Of a stretch of DNA of 64,000 bases, positions 22,029 through 33,018 are shown in pieces (position 1 is the first letter of the stretch; every line of letters starts with the position of its first letter). The position numbers and the translations under genes are program-made. The DNA comes from Ophiobolus disseminans (lineage: Eukaryota; Ascomycota; Dothideomycetes; Pleosporales; Phaeosphaeriaceae). The notes beneath the pieces are model-generated. The model was not told where the DNA came from. It saw only the letters and a program-made list of their open reading frames with translations, and searched no databases. The stretch spans positions 434,001 to 498,000 of the forward strand of contig MU006237.1 of assembly GCA_010093685.1 (NCBI GenBank), written 5' to 3'.

Positions 22029-23108
22029 CTAAACCTGAAACGCCACCCCCTCCCTCTTAACCACCGCCTTCCCCCCACTCGCAAACCCCGTCCCCTCACT
22101 CCTAATCTCGACCAGCCCCGGCTTCACCCCCTTCTCTTTCTCCCTCTTCTTCTTCCCCTCTTTCTCCTTTCCATCGACAGCACTCGTCAAATCCGCATCA
22201 CACACATAACAATGCACCGATTCCGGCGCGGGCGCATCGTCATGCGCATCTCTGTGATGCCGGTGCTCTGGGCGCAGGAACTTGTCGACGCAAGGCTTGC
22301 ACAGGACGTGCCCGCATGGAATGGCGATTGTGGCTTTTGTGCTGTTGGAGAGGGATTTTCTGCAGCTGGGGCATGTGCGGACTGTTTTCCCAGTCTCGGT
22401 AGATTGCTCTTCGGTGAAGTTTACGCTTGTTAGACTCTTCAATGAGATGCTGTGGAGGTGGTCGGGGTCGCTTGATGGGCATGTTGGTGTGAGCTTTGCT
22501 TTTTCGGCGGTTTTGTGGTGCTGGTCTGGGGTTTCGCCTGGGACCCAGAAGCTTGGGAGGTGGCCTTTTGCTGCTTTGCGTTCGTTGTCGAGGGTTCGTT
22601 TGGCTTTTGTTCGGTCTTCGGAGGCGATGCGCTTTAGTTCTTCTTCGTCGATTTCGAATTTGCGCTTTGTGCCTTTGGTCTCGCCGGCTTTTGAGTCTTG
22701 CTCTTGCTCTACGACGATTTTGCCGTTTTGCCTTCCCACGACACGTGATCCCGCGCCCACTTTGGCTTCGAGTCCTGCCTGCACAGCTTCGAAATCTTCA
22801 ACTGCACGGAGTCTTGCCTGCTCGTCGTCTCTTATCCGCTCATCATCCTCTTCAATCTTCTGTCTCTCGTGCGCCTTCTCGAGTCGCTTCATCTCCTTGC
22901 GCTGAGCAAGCAGGTTCGTCATGGCGCATTCCCGGCAGAATAGATCGCCTTGCGGACAACATACTGGGTCGACTGAAGGCAGTAGGCATAGCTGACAAGA
23001 TCCGAAGGGCAGAAATGAGTCTCTCGTGAGTCTCGTAGCTTGCGAGCCCCATCTGTCCTTGAGAGCGTTGCGCTCGTATGAGGTGAATATTGTCTTTGGG
23101 GGCGGCAT
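22029..23108 (-). CDS. NOSIP-like RING/U-box protein
   Basis: 359 aa, single exon, ATG at 23108. The N-terminus has the zf-NOSIP layout: SYERNALKDRWGSQATRL followed by RDSFLPFGSCQLCLLPS, VCCPQGDLFCRECA. A coiled-coil, charged segment (about 80-190; RKEMKRLEKAHERQKIEEDD) follows. The C-terminal part has a second RING-like motif, CPSCRKSL ... IPCGHVLCKPCVDKFL, then CYVCDADL. NOSIP proteins are E3 ligase-type factors found with the spliceosome in several eukaryotes. The last 40 residues are lysine-rich. Family assignment is from the motifs; role in this fungus is inferred. Confidence 0.8.
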   Translation of the reverse strand: MPPPKTIFTSYERNALKDRWGSQATRLTRDSFLPFGSCQLCLLPSVDPVCCPQGDLFCRECAMTNLLAQRKEMKRLEKAHERQKIEEDDERIRDDEQARLRAVEDFEAVQAGLEAKVGAGSRVVGRQNGKIVVEQEQDSKAGETKGTKRKFEIDEEELKRIASEDRTKAKRTLDNERKAAKGHLPSFWVPGETPDQHHKTAEKAKLTPTCPSSDPDHLHSISLKSLTSVNFTEEQSTETGKTVRTCPSCRKSLSNSTKATIAIPCGHVLCKPCVDKFLRPEHRHHRDAHDDAPAPESVHCYVCDADLTSAVDGKEKEGKKKREKEKGVKPGLVEIRSEGTGFASGGKAVVKREGVAFQV

Positions 23109-23433
23109 GCTAGCTGACTGAGAGTTGCAGAAATACTTGATGCGACAAGGTGCACGCTTTGGATGGTCAAGTTGAGCAAGGTGTTGAGGGTCGGTGAGCG
23201 TCTAGTGTCTGGATGAGGTTTCAATTCTCGATCACGTTTGTAGTAGCTCCTTGAATGCAGCCTCTAGTACGCGTCGCGAAAGCTAAGGTGTGAGGTTCGG
23301 GAAACGACACGTGAAAAAGCCGAGTTTCGCGCTAGCTCGGCGTACATCCCTGTCCCAAGATTCCGGTTCCTGGCGATGTCATCGTCTTGCATGCGAAAAA
23401 CTTCATGTCTCTCAACAACACAAACAACCCTCG
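23109..23433. promoter_or_regulatory. Divergent promoter region of the NOSIP-like gene and tafazzin
   Basis: A 325-bp interval between start codons at 23108 (minus) and 23434 (plus). The tafazzin frame is open upstream of 23434 but lacks an ATG there, supporting the start chosen. No specific site recognised. Confidence 0.5.
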
Positions 23434-24705
23434 ATGCGACCGGAGGAGCAGCCCGAGGCCCCTAGCGGGCCATGGAGGTTTGCTTCGGCTGCCACCATGG
23501 GCGCCGTTGGTGTACTCTGCAAAGCCTTTTTGGGCTTGAATAAGGTGGAGACACATGGGATGGAGGGCTTCTTGAAGCTCTTGGACGAGCGGGAGGATGT
23601 GAGCAAGAGGGCGAGGGGACTTTTGACTGGTATGCCACTTGATTGTAGGTGTAGGCGACTATCTAACACTTGCTAGTATCCAACCACATCTCTGTGTACG
23701 TAGGTTCACATGCCGCGCAGACTTGAAGAAGTGCGCTTACACATTGTTGCAGCATGGATGACCCGATATTGTGGGGCATACTGCCATTGAGCTACATGTT
23801 CAACCCAACCAACCACCGCTGGGGCCTCGGCAGCTACGACCTGTGCTTCACAAATAAGTACGAATACTTTGTCGACCTGCGTTGCGCCACTAACAGCACC
23901 CAGAGCCATATCTACTTTCTTCACGTTAGGACAGGTCCTACCAACCCATCGCTCGGCGCACTCGCAGTTCGGCGGCCTCTTCCAGCCCACCATCACGCAA
24001 GCGATCCGCCTTCTCTCCCACGGTCCCTTCCTCTACGAGAACGACCCACCTACGAAGCCGGTCACGTCGCTCAAAAGCCCCGATCTCATCGACCCGTTCA
24101 GCGGCGGTCACCTCACGTTCTCCACGGACGGCCACGACACATTCCCAGCGCCGTCAGCATATGTCAGTCGGCGGCATGCGTGGGTGCATGTCTTCCCAGA
24201 GGGCATGATACACCAAACGGAGGACAGGATCATGCGCTACTTCAAGTGGGGCGTGTCGCGGCTCATATTGGAGAGTGAACCGATGCCAGATATTGTGCCC
24301 ATCTTCATTGAAGGCTTCGACCACATCATGCACGAGACGCGCGAGTTCCCTCGATTTATACCACGCCCGTTCAAGAACGTCAGAGTGACGTTTGGCGAGA
24401 AGCTGGATGCCGAGGAAGTGTTTGGAGACTTGCGCCAGCGCTGGAAACAGATGTGCGCACAAGAAGAGAGGGTGGGAGGCGAGATGGCGATTGGCGTCCT
24501 GAACGAGACGTTGAAGTATTCTGAAGAAGCTGTCAGCCTTCGGAAGGAGTGCACGAGGCGGGTGCGCCAGGCTGTGCTCGATGTTAGGCGGCAGCGCGGG
24601 TACCCTGAGGATGACCCAAAGAACAGCCTCGCGGGGACGTGGCTGAGGGAGGGTCCGCAAAGAGAAGGGCGCAAAGAGGACGGCAGTATCACCAGGGATA
24701 CATGA
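23434..24705 (+). CDS. TAZ1: Tafazzin-type phospholipid-lysophospholipid transacylase
   Basis: Mitochondrial acyltransferase that remodels cardiolipin, 373 aa. Exons are 23434-23629, 23677-23695, 23753-23857 and 23904-24705. Exon 2 is only 19 nt and carries part of the catalytic motif: SNH from exon 2 joins MDDP of exon 3 to give H69-x4-D74. Other tafazzin marks are CFTNK, TLGQVLPTHR, the long insert with FLYENDPPTKP, VHVFPEG at about 170 (the FPEG block), RYFKWGVSRLILES and PIFIEGFD. Phases across all three introns agree. The C-terminal 40 residues are charged and probably disordered. Divergent from the NOSIP-like gene. Very high similarity to the family by motif; not searched. Confidence 0.9.
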
Positions 24706-25294
24706 TGCACGCAACAAAGAAGCCTTGTGGATAGATAAAGCGACTCTTTACCACCAAGGCGCGCAACTCACAAGGAAGAGTGTCAGATTAGATCAAGTAA
24801 TTACCATCAGCGACTGCCTGGTCTGCTGCGCCGATCAACCACAGCCTCAGGCAGAGATGCGCTGGGGCGGGTTTCGTCATTGCCCAGCAGGCAGGCACCG
24901 CGACATTTTGTAGGTGTTCGCGGAGGGTCTTTGGCATGCTCTTATCATCATCCACTGTTGCGCGCCCATCACCGTGCGCCACAGAATGGCGGGTGGTGGG
25001 TGGTGAAGAAAGATCACCGAGTCCGGGTCGCTGTTTTGTCTGTCGAGGGTGCGCAGAAGCTTGGCGGTCGCGCCCCTGGGCCCGCATCAACGATAAAGGT
25101 CGTGCCTGCCCCGCCCAGATTCGCGACTGCGCCTGCCCTTTTCTGCCGAACCGCGCCTTCCCCCAAAACACTCACCGCCCGCCACCACCAGGCACTTTCC
25201 AGACACCTGCATCTCCGGCCCATCGAGTCCTCTTCGCTTAGCCGCCCAACCAGACCCGCAACCTGCAAATAAAAGACTTCCGGACCGCCAGCCA
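24706..25294. other. Intergenic, tafazzin to NC2-alpha
   Basis: 589 bp, no gene seen; presumed terminator of TAZ1 and promoter of the histone-fold gene. Confidence 0.5.
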
Positions 25295-26020
25295 ATGGAC
25301 AGCGACTGGGCTCCGCAGAGTCCCTCCTACTACCCTCCCGAAGACGTGCCCTTGCATCCCCAACACCAGGGCTACCGTGGGAGTGTGTCTCACATTGCGC
25401 CCCCGCCCTTCCTCACGCCCACTTCGAGTCCGCCCCAGCCCGAAAAGCATACCGCCGTCTTCCAGGACCCGCTTTCAATGCCTCGTGGCGTGCGCAAGGA
25501 GAGCACGCAAGATGCAGACTACTTGCCCGACGCGCCCATGTCACTAGGACTGCCGTTGGCACCTGACACGGGCAACGGCACCAGCGGGTCGACGCTGCCT
25601 CCAAACGTCGACGCCATTACCATCAAGAACCACTTCCCCGTCGCGCGCATAAAGCGCATCATGCAGGCCGACGATGACGTGGGCAAGGTCGCACAGGTGA
25701 CTCCTGTGGTCGTGTGTAGGTATCCAGCCCTCGCTGATGCGGTTATACACTAAAGATTACAAGCGAAAGCTCTCGAGCTGTTCATGATCTCCCTCGTAAC
25801 GAAGGCGGCCGTCGAGGCCAAATCGCGCAACTCGAAGCGCGTCAACACCATACACCTCAAACAGGCAATCACGAACAACGAGCAGTTTGACTTCTTAAAC
25901 GATATCGTGTCCAAAGTCGCGGACGTGCCCGAGAAGAGCGACGATTTCGAGGCCGAGGGCAAGAAGAAGAAGCCCGCCGCCCGCAAAAAGAAGAAGGCCG
26001 ACGACGACGAGGACTTCTGA
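25295..26020 (+). CDS. BUR6: NC2-alpha (Bur6/DRAP1-type) histone-fold transcription corepressor
   Basis: Nuclear subunit of negative cofactor 2, which with NC2-beta binds TBP on promoters. 225 aa from exons 25295-25715 and 25764-26020 (intron 25716-25763). Residues 1-105 are proline/serine-rich and low complexity. The histone fold spans about 113-190: FPVARIKRIMQADDDVGKVA, then TPVVVSKALELFMISLV across the splice junction, and NTIHLKQAI, QFDFLNDIV. These blocks match DRAP1/Bur6 better than Dpb3 or HAP5, but histone-fold relatives are similar and the call rests on my reading. The tail is a lysine-rich run (GKKKKPAARKKKKADDDEDF), likely a nuclear signal. Confidence 0.82.
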
Positions 26021-26604
26021 GCCCACCATGTGTGTCGGTATCCAGGAGGCACTATGAGGATTGAGTTTTTGCATGGGCAGGCCGAGGAGGAGGGCTCTTC
26101 GCGGGCCCTACGGAGCAGGTGTGCAGCCCACCACCCTCTCTGCGAACGCCCCTGACCAATGTTAGGCTGTTTTACCGATTGATGGATTATGCGAACGATA
26201 CCACGAATACGATAGATTTTCACCTGTGAGGACATCCAGGACCCATCATCACTGTTTGCTGCTCCTAAATGTCGTGACGTGAACAACCGTTGGATAAACA
26301 CCACGACATGGGATGGCGCGCCCACCAACCAGGTTTGGCCCTAACCCGCACTTTAACCGTCATCTCCGCAGATCCCCACAACCCCAATCACACTCCAGGC
26401 ACAATTTATGCGTAGGTTCCTGCGCTATTCTAGATCTTTACTGCATCTGTCTTCGTGTTCCTGCTTAGCCTCATATCCTTCCCTATATCCGCAATTTCTG
26501 TCCCGCCGCTGTGGATGTATTAAACATGCATCCTCCCATGCGAGAACGTTATCTCTGGCGATCCCTCTCGAACTTGGGTGCACCTTCAAGACATTAGAGG
26601 CAAG
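26021..26604. other. Intergenic, NC2-alpha to SGNH hydrolase
   Basis: No gene seen in 584 bp. Pyrimidine-rich near 26330-26500, as is common in fungal promoters. Confidence 0.5.
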
Positions 26605-27998
26605 ATGATATACTCAACGCTAGCAACACTGCTTGTTGCGGCAGTTGTGTCTGTACAGGGTGATGCGATTGCAAGCAACATCGCAAAGCGTGCGATCCGA
26701 CCAAACCCTGCCAATGGCCACTGGGTTGACGCCTGGGCTTCAATGCCTCAGCTCACCGAGCCAGCAAACCTACCACCAGCGCCTTTCGTAAGTTCTTGCA
26801 CCATACGCTGAGCCTTCTCTAATCAAGATAGAACCAAACAGGCGCTGTCTTTGTAAACGCAACCATCCGCCAAACACTCTTTCTCACAGCGCAGGCGAAT
26901 CAAATCCGCTTCAAATTCTCAAACGTCTTTGGTGGCTCCAATCTACCCATCACAGCCGTCACAGTCGCCTTACCCGCCAACAACACAGCTGGAATCCACC
27001 AAATCCAGCCAAAGACTGTGCAGAAAGTCACCTTCTCTGGCAAACCAGGAATCAGCATTCCGAACGGCGCACTCGCAGTCTCCGATCCCGTTAACTTTCC
27101 CATCAAGGCGCAGCAAATAGTCACGGTAACAATCTACCTCGCAACAGGCCAGACGACCAACAGCATCACATCCCACCCCGGCAGCCGAACGACAAGCTGG
27201 TGGCAATTCGGCAACGCCGTCTCCGCAGCTCAACTCGCCATTACCGACGCAGCCACGCAATCCGCCGCGCACTGGTACTTCCTCTCCAGCATCGAAGCGT
27301 GGGTAACCCCGAAACAAACATCCCTCCTTATAATCGGCGACTCCATCACAGACGGCCGCGGCTCTACGACCAACCAAAACAACCGCTGGCCCGATCTACT
27401 TCTCAAACGACTACAAAGCAACTCCGCGACGAAACATATCTCACTCGGTAACTTGGCTGCAGGCGGGAACCGCGTGCTAGCAGATGGCCTCGGCCCGAAT
27501 GCACTTGGCAGGATTGATAGAGATGTGCTTGCGCATCCAGGCGTCGGATACGCTATGATCTTCGAAGGTGTAAACGACATCGGCGGCGGCGCCACCACGC
27601 CCGCCGCCCAATCCGCCATCTTCGACAGCTTGACGGCTGCGTACCAGCAAATGGTTACGCTGATTCATGCGCATGGCATTCCGGTCTTTGGCGCGACGAT
27701 TACGCCGTTCAGCGCGCCAGCAAATTTCACGGGGCAGCCGTATAGCAACGCGGAGAGGGAGATTACGAGGCAGCGCATCAACAAATTCATCCGAGAATCT
27801 GGGACTTTTGATGCGGTTGTGGATTTCGATAAATTGCTGGCGGATCCGAAGATTCCTAGCCAACTCAATCCGCTGTATGACAGTGGAGACTACCTTCATC
27901 CTGGTGTGGCTGGGTATCAGCATTTGGCTGATCAGTTTCCGGTGGGGGTGTTTGAGACGTGGAGGGATGGAAGTGATGAGTTTGGGTGGGGGATGTAG
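26605..27998 (+). CDS. Secreted SGNH/GDSL-type hydrolase
   Basis: Extracellular esterase or lipase-like enzyme, 449 aa from exons 26605-26787 and 26832-27998 (intron 26788-26831). A signal peptide covers about residues 1-19 (MIYSTLATLLVAAVVSVQG), followed by a possible KR processing site in NIAKR. The SGNH blocks are in order: block I IGDSITDGRG with nucleophile Ser near 228, block II glycine in LAAGGNR, block III Asn in EGVNDIG, and block V YLHPGVAGY with catalytic Asp/His. The N-terminal ~190 residues form the beta-rich region seen in fungal members next to the SGNH domain. Substrate (plant cell-wall esters or lipids) cannot be told. Confidence 0.9.
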
Positions 27999-28891
27999 AG
28001 GGAGATGCAAGGGGAGCAAGGGTAGACAGATATAGATGTCTGTAGTCATAGGCTGTTTAATTGCAGTTACGTGGCGTGATTATTAGTATTTTCGATTGTC
28101 GTGCTGGAACTCATTTCTAGATGGATCCACGGGTCTTTGACATGAATATTATTAATCTTTGTATCAAGGACTAAATGAGGCTTTGGAACGGAATACTGGG
28201 TAGGGGTAGTACTTGTGAAGTATCCAGGTTCTAGTTCTACAAGGGCTTAGGATCTCATAATGCGATAATGCTAGCCCGCTCTTTATATCTCCTAGTGTAG
28301 ACATTATCTTCTACTTCTACTTTGCGGGCTTGGTTTTAGAGATGTGGATGAGGTGTTAGACGTCTTGATAGTGATTATGGAAACTGCGTTCTTTTTTTAA
28401 ATTCATCTAGTTAATTAATAACGTGCACATTGCGCTGTTGCATAGTTCTTGCATGTTTGTTCCTGTTGTAAGTTTTGTAGTGAAACATAGGATGCTTTAG
28501 TTGAGTGATATTTCCCAGTAAATAGTGTCAAAATTCATTTATGACAGGAATTGGTTAGATCTGTTGAGAATGTGTGGGTTCAGTCCAGGTTGGTGGAAGG
28601 AAGGGCCGTGGTACCTCCAATGTGAGGAAGACACGGCTGACTGTAACGTCCTTACGTGAAGTTGGTGTGGCCTCTTACACCGAACAACACGATAGTCAAT
28701 ACAATACGTTGCAGCCACCCCACCTCGTCCCTCTCCTTACTCGGTGATCTATAGTAGTCATACTACTAGAGGGACCTTGTTCCAATAAGATCAACCAAAT
28801 TAGGCGCACACACGTTAAGTACGTCCCTCCTCTCCAAAATCCCAATCGCAAATCCTCATAAAATACATCAACACACACAAGCTACGTTGCC
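27999..28891. other. Intergenic, start of the gene-poor tract
   Basis: About 0.9 kb without a gene. Bases 28060-28560 are visibly AT-richer than the genes on the left, with many TA steps. No repeat boundary could be defined by eye. Confidence 0.5.
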
Positions 28892-29027
28892 ATGGCTTCT
28901 ACACCACTCACCAAGCTGCAACGCACTTCCCTCCGCATCTTGAACGGCAACGTATTCGACCGCGAACCTTCTCCGCGCGCAATGTCCATTAGACCACGGC
29001 CGTCATATTCTCCAGCCCCGACACAAT

Positions 29028-29400
29028 CTGGGCGCGCTCGCCGCCCTTCCAATTGAGCTCTAGCACCTTGTCCTCGACGAGCTGGACGTTAAGTCCCTCC
29101 TCGCTTTCCGCCGCGTCAATCAGTATGCCATGGAGACGGTGAACGCCATGTCAGATTATAAGAAAGTCATGCGGTTGGTGCCGAGTTCGGTGCGCATGGC
29201 CGTTGCGATCGATACTGCGCATACATTCAGCATGAAGCAACTACTCGCAAAGCTATGCCAAAAGCACTGCGATGGCGACAATTGCGGAAAACTGGCACCA
29301 TACATCGATGTCTTCAATCTCCAGCACCGATGTCTGTCGCTCGGCGGAGGCTGTCCATTTCCGCGCAGTCTCATGAGCGCCGAAGTGATCGGATTGTTGG
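29028..29400 (+). pseudogene. F-box protein relic (N-terminal part)
   Basis: A plus-strand frame reads ALPIEL, then TAG at 29061-29063, then HLVLDELDVKSLLAFRRVN and QYAMETVNAMSDYKKVMRL: an F-box start (LPxEL ... LLxFRxVN) interrupted by one stop. The following LAKLCQKHC...CGKLAPYIDVFNLQ resembles the region after the F-box in fungal proteins. The likeness fades after about 29350, where the next frame codons run into the antisense end of the broken MFS gene. An ATG at 28892 opens a separate short frame one base out of register. A CAG-to-TAG change would explain the stop. Relic status is fairly clear; exact ends are not. Confidence 0.6.
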
Positions 29401-29415
29401 GCGACTTCGAGGTGT

Positions 29416-30362
29416 CCTTGCTTGGTTTCCAGCCTTACGATACACTTTGCTGTATAGGAGTTGGTTGTATGCGTTGATACCGCAGCCTATCATCGCTCCG
29501 ATCAAGATGCCCAGGAAAGGTAGTGTGGACGGCACGGTGTGCCAGCCGCGTAATTCATGGAAGATGATAGGAATACCCCCAAGTTGCATGTAAAGTATGC
29601 CGTAGCAAAATGATGCGTACAGCGCGACTAGGAAGCAGATAGGCGTGCAAAGTAGCTGAATGGGCCGGAGGAGAAATTTCTTGCCAAGTTCTTTAATGCT
29701 GACGTCCCACTCTTCAAACTTCGTGTGGATGGCCAATTCCCCGTCTCGTGGCGCAGACAGTGCGCTTTGTATTCGAGGAGTTTGGGCGGGTAGCACTCGT
29801 CGATGAAGATGATGTCGATGACAAGAATGGAGGCTTGTAAGATGCCGGTGAAGTATTCTGTCCAGCGCCAGCCGAGACTCGGATTTACGACAAAAGCAGC
29901 GGAGACGATGGGACCGAGACATGGGCCTCCAACGATGGTCATTGCGTAACCGGCCATGCCAAGTGTGCGCCAGGCGGGAGATTAAAGGTCGCCCAGAACG
30001 CCGCCGGTGTTTGTGACGGGTGCGGATGCGAAGAACATTCCGAAGAAGCGCGTGATTATTAGGGTTTGGAAATCTTTTGCTACTGCGCTGCCGAAGGAGA
30101 AGCATATCCCGACGAACATTGGTGTCAACACTGCGATTCGGCGACCGTAGACTTCGAATAATGGTGCCCAGAGGAGCGGGCCCAGCCCGAAGCCGAAGAG
30201 GAAGAGCGTGGTGCCCAGCACGGCGACTTGGGAACCGACGTTGAACTCATGTGCGATCTGTTCTGTGCCGGCCGAGTATGCGGATGATGCCCATGTTGCG
30301 CTCATGGTGGTTAAACCATACATCAACGTGGTGTTGATCTTTTTCTTCGTGGGCCAGTTCAT
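29416..30362 (-). pseudogene. Broken MFS (DHA1-type) transporter gene
   Basis: From the ATG at 30362 the frame gives an N-terminal MFS half with motif A-like FEVYGRRIAVL and helices, then hits TAA at 29982-29984 inside GDL-stop-SPAW, where relatives usually have Trp. The same frame continues with MAGYAMTIVGGPCLGPIV (motif C region) and EYFTGILQASILVIDIIF. At about 29730 one base seems lost: the protein continues in another frame as EEWDVSIKELGKKFLLRP and LLCTPICFLVALYASF. Coding likeness stops near 29416, well before the last four helices, and abuts the F-box relic. So it has one nonsense codon, one frameshift and a 3' truncation. Intact relatives are 12-helix polyamine/multidrug transporters. 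Confidence 0.85.
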
Positions 30363-31571
30363 GGGATGATACGGATCATCTTCACCATCGAAGTCAATCA
30401 GGATGTCTGCGGTCGTTTGCTAATGAGCGAGAGGGTGCAAGAACGGTGCCACGTTTGGTCTGGTGCGTATACGGGACAGTACTGTGTCACGTCGAGATAT
30501 CGTGCGGCTCAACGGCTGATCCAGGCCGGTAGTTTTCGCTGTTGTTGTCCTCGATCGTGCAAGCTGACTGGTTTGACTTCGTGAACGGCTAATGTTTTGG
30601 CGCAGTTCGCGGTTAGTAAAGCGATGTCCGTCGTGGTCGGCGTCTTTCTCGTCTTCTTCGTCGAAATCAGATGAATGAGTCCGAGCTAGCTAAGCTTGAG
30701 CTTCTGTGTCTTAGACGTGATCTCCTGCCATCTTATATTTCCACTTGCGTTTCGGAAGACGGTAGATCATGCAGCTGGGCTTGCGGACGTTGCATCTGGC
30801 AGTTCGGGCATCCTGTACGATCTTGGCTGGTGATCGTCCCAAGTCACTGTCCGGTTTCTCTTTTATGGACGTCCTTCTCTTCAAGTATGTCGAGTTCCGC
30901 GTATCGTGTTCAATAAGTATGGTCCTCCGTCAATGATAATTCAGCAATCTCAGCGATACATCCCAGAGTAAAGTTTTAATAAGATAGAGATCGCATTGTA
31001 CATACCTCCGAAACGCAGCGCAATCCCACATAATTAAGCATTTAACACGAGCCATTGGCCGATCGCCGTTATCTGGGGTTGGTCAATGTGACATTGATTT
31101 TGCTGCTTAGTCGCCTCGGTCCTATCCGCATCTGGCATGACGTTTCAACGGCTCGGCATCTATCCATGCAGCATTCGCGGTGTGGCGGAAACATATCCGG
31201 AAGACGCGTACGTATTTAGGAAGAGGCTTTACAAAGCATGAAGCGTTCTGTGGAAGGACTTTGGCCATTCTGAATCTAGTGGCGCCTTGCGCACTACGGC
31301 AGAATGCGGCAATGGCGGGGGGGTGGTGCCAGCCTCAGCACTTCACCCTCCTCGACATGAGCACTTCAGACACATTGTACAGCCCGTCAAATCTGCCAAC
31401 ACTGGACGTCCGCGTTATGGAGACCATTTCGATGTTGCCTAAAATTGTAGGCAGGCTTAGCCACGTTGCACTACTTGAAAACTCGACCTTCGACGCCCTC
31501 TCGTTCACTTGTGGTGACGCCAGCAAAGCAGAGCCCATCTGCACACAGGAACCCAATCAATATTCCCCGCC
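30363..31571. other. Intergenic, MFS relic to C2H2 gene
   Basis: About 1.2 kb with no supported gene. A plus-strand frame at 31180-31575 (131 codons) lies antisense to the 3' side of the C2H2 gene and has no recognisable domain. Confidence 0.5.
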
Positions 31572-32255
31572 CTAAGCCAACTCACATCGCCTCACATGTC
31601 TCTCCAAGTTGTCTCGTCTCATGAAGACCTTTCTTGGAGTCCTGCAGTACGAATTGGGGCACACCAAACGTTCTGTGCTAACTGAATCCGCATGGCACGT
31701 CATATGATGGCGCTCCAAGGTTGCAGACAGCCCAAATCTCTTACCACAGCCAGCGACTGGGCACTTATATGGCTTCACATGCTTTCGGTTGACGTGCTTA
31801 CTATTGAGAGTTAGAAAAAACACGGCAGTTCGAATGAGAAGGTCGTACTTTCGCTCATGCGCTCTGCTGAATGTCTCGTGGCAGTGTGAACACTTGAACA
31901 ATAAGAGGGTATGATTGGATGTTGCGGGTCCTCGTCCAACGTCCCCACTATGTGCGACCTTTTCCTCGCCAGGAGCATGAGATGATCTCCTATATCCAGC
32001 AGCTATGGGAGAGGCTTCGTGCATAAAGTCACCATATTGCGTCAGACTTCCCTGCGTTGTTTCTGAGTCGGCTGGACTGAAACGAGACGGCGATGTCGCC
32101 CTCTCTTCACTTTCGATACGGACTGTGTTTTCGGAACTTGGATTCCCATTTTCGCGAAGGTGAGCAAAAATGACAAGATTTGGTTCGTACTCGAAAGCGC
32201 CTGGATTAAACGCTGTTTGGTCTTCTTGTGTGGATTTAGGCGCGGTCCACCCCAT
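31572..32255 (-). CDS. C2H2 zinc-finger protein
   Basis: Putative DNA-binding protein, 211 aa with start at the ATG at 32255. Exons are 31849-32255 and 31572-31800. The 48-bp intron 31801-31848 (GTACGA ... CTAAC ... TAG) is a multiple of three and stays open, so it is easily mistaken for coding; removing it restores a perfect first finger CSHCHETFSRAHER-NKHVNRKH (C-x2-C-x12-H-x4-H). Finger 2 is CPVAGCGKRF ... LERHHMTCH, and finger 3 is CPNSYC ... LERHVRRC (H-x3-C). The N-terminal half is serine-rich without a domain. The frame is open upstream to 32384 without an ATG, so further 5' exons are possible. Confidence 0.72.
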   Translation of the reverse strand: MGWTAPKSTQEDQTAFNPGAFEYEPNLVIFAHLRENGNPSSENTVRIESEERATSPSRFSPADSETTQGSLTQYGDFMHEASPIAAGYRRSSHAPGEEKVAHSGDVGRGPATSNHTLLLFKCSHCHETFSRAHERKYDLLIRTAVFFLTLNSKHVNRKHVKPYKCPVAGCGKRFGLSATLERHHMTCHADSVSTERLVCPNSYCRTPRKVFMRRDNLERHVRRCELA

Positions 32256-33018
32256 CAATATATCCCGGGGGATGTTTTTAACTTGAAGGGCATCGTCGTA
32301 TTTTGCTACGAAGACATCAACAATCCATGTAGGGACTTCTCGAAGTACACGGGATAAGCTTACTGTCTTGCAAGTCTGTACCACTGTATGCTTCCCAGCA
32401 GATCTTCAAAAACCAAAGATAACTCCTGAGTAATGGCAGTAGTATGCCATCCCCAACGCATCAATATCTTCTGAACAAGTAGAGTCCTAGTATCATGCAA
32501 AGGATAAGACCCAGTGACAACACTAGGGAAAAGCCATTGCGCACAATGACCATGACGATTTCGTAACAGAAGTTCAGCCCAACTGCTACGAAGACATATC
32601 GAACTATAATGTGAAGCAAAAGAATATACCAGGCCTCCCCAAATGTGAGTGCAATGTTGAGTATGTCCTGGTACACACAGCAAATACAAATGAACAAAGA
32701 CCAAAGCATATTGGGACATGATTATGTCGGAGGTAGCGCACGGGAATGCTGGCTTGAAGATAGTGGTTTTAAGAAAGCATGGTGACAGACTTTCGTCGAG
32801 TTTGGTGTCGAAAAGTGGTCGGGGGAGGTATACCAGATTCAGGTGATATGATTCGGCAGAATTTCTACATGGCGCATATGCAGTGATCTGCTACTAGCGC
32901 CTCTATTTGTACTAGTGTCACGCTAACCACGGGCCTCCGAACATCGCCGCCTGCTGTTCGCACACAATTCCTGCCAACCAGTCGCGACGAAAAATAACAG
33001 AGGCATCTGTCAATTTGA
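32256..33018. other. Intergenic; includes a short hydrophobic frame
   Basis: No secure gene. A minus-strand 82-codon frame (32461-32709) encodes an almost wholly hydrophobic peptide (MLWSLFICICCVYQ ... LGLILCMILGLYLFRRY) that could be a small membrane protein, but it has no relative I recognise. Confidence 0.4.

Noticed and set aside
22282..22905. 207-codon plus-strand frame (serine-rich)
   Set aside because: Antisense shadow of the NOSIP-like gene; no domain of its own.
28985..29100. Minus-strand peptide-like stretch (LELNWKGGERAQIVSG)
   Set aside because: It overlaps the F-box relic on the other strand, which has clear family spacing; the antisense reading has no extension.
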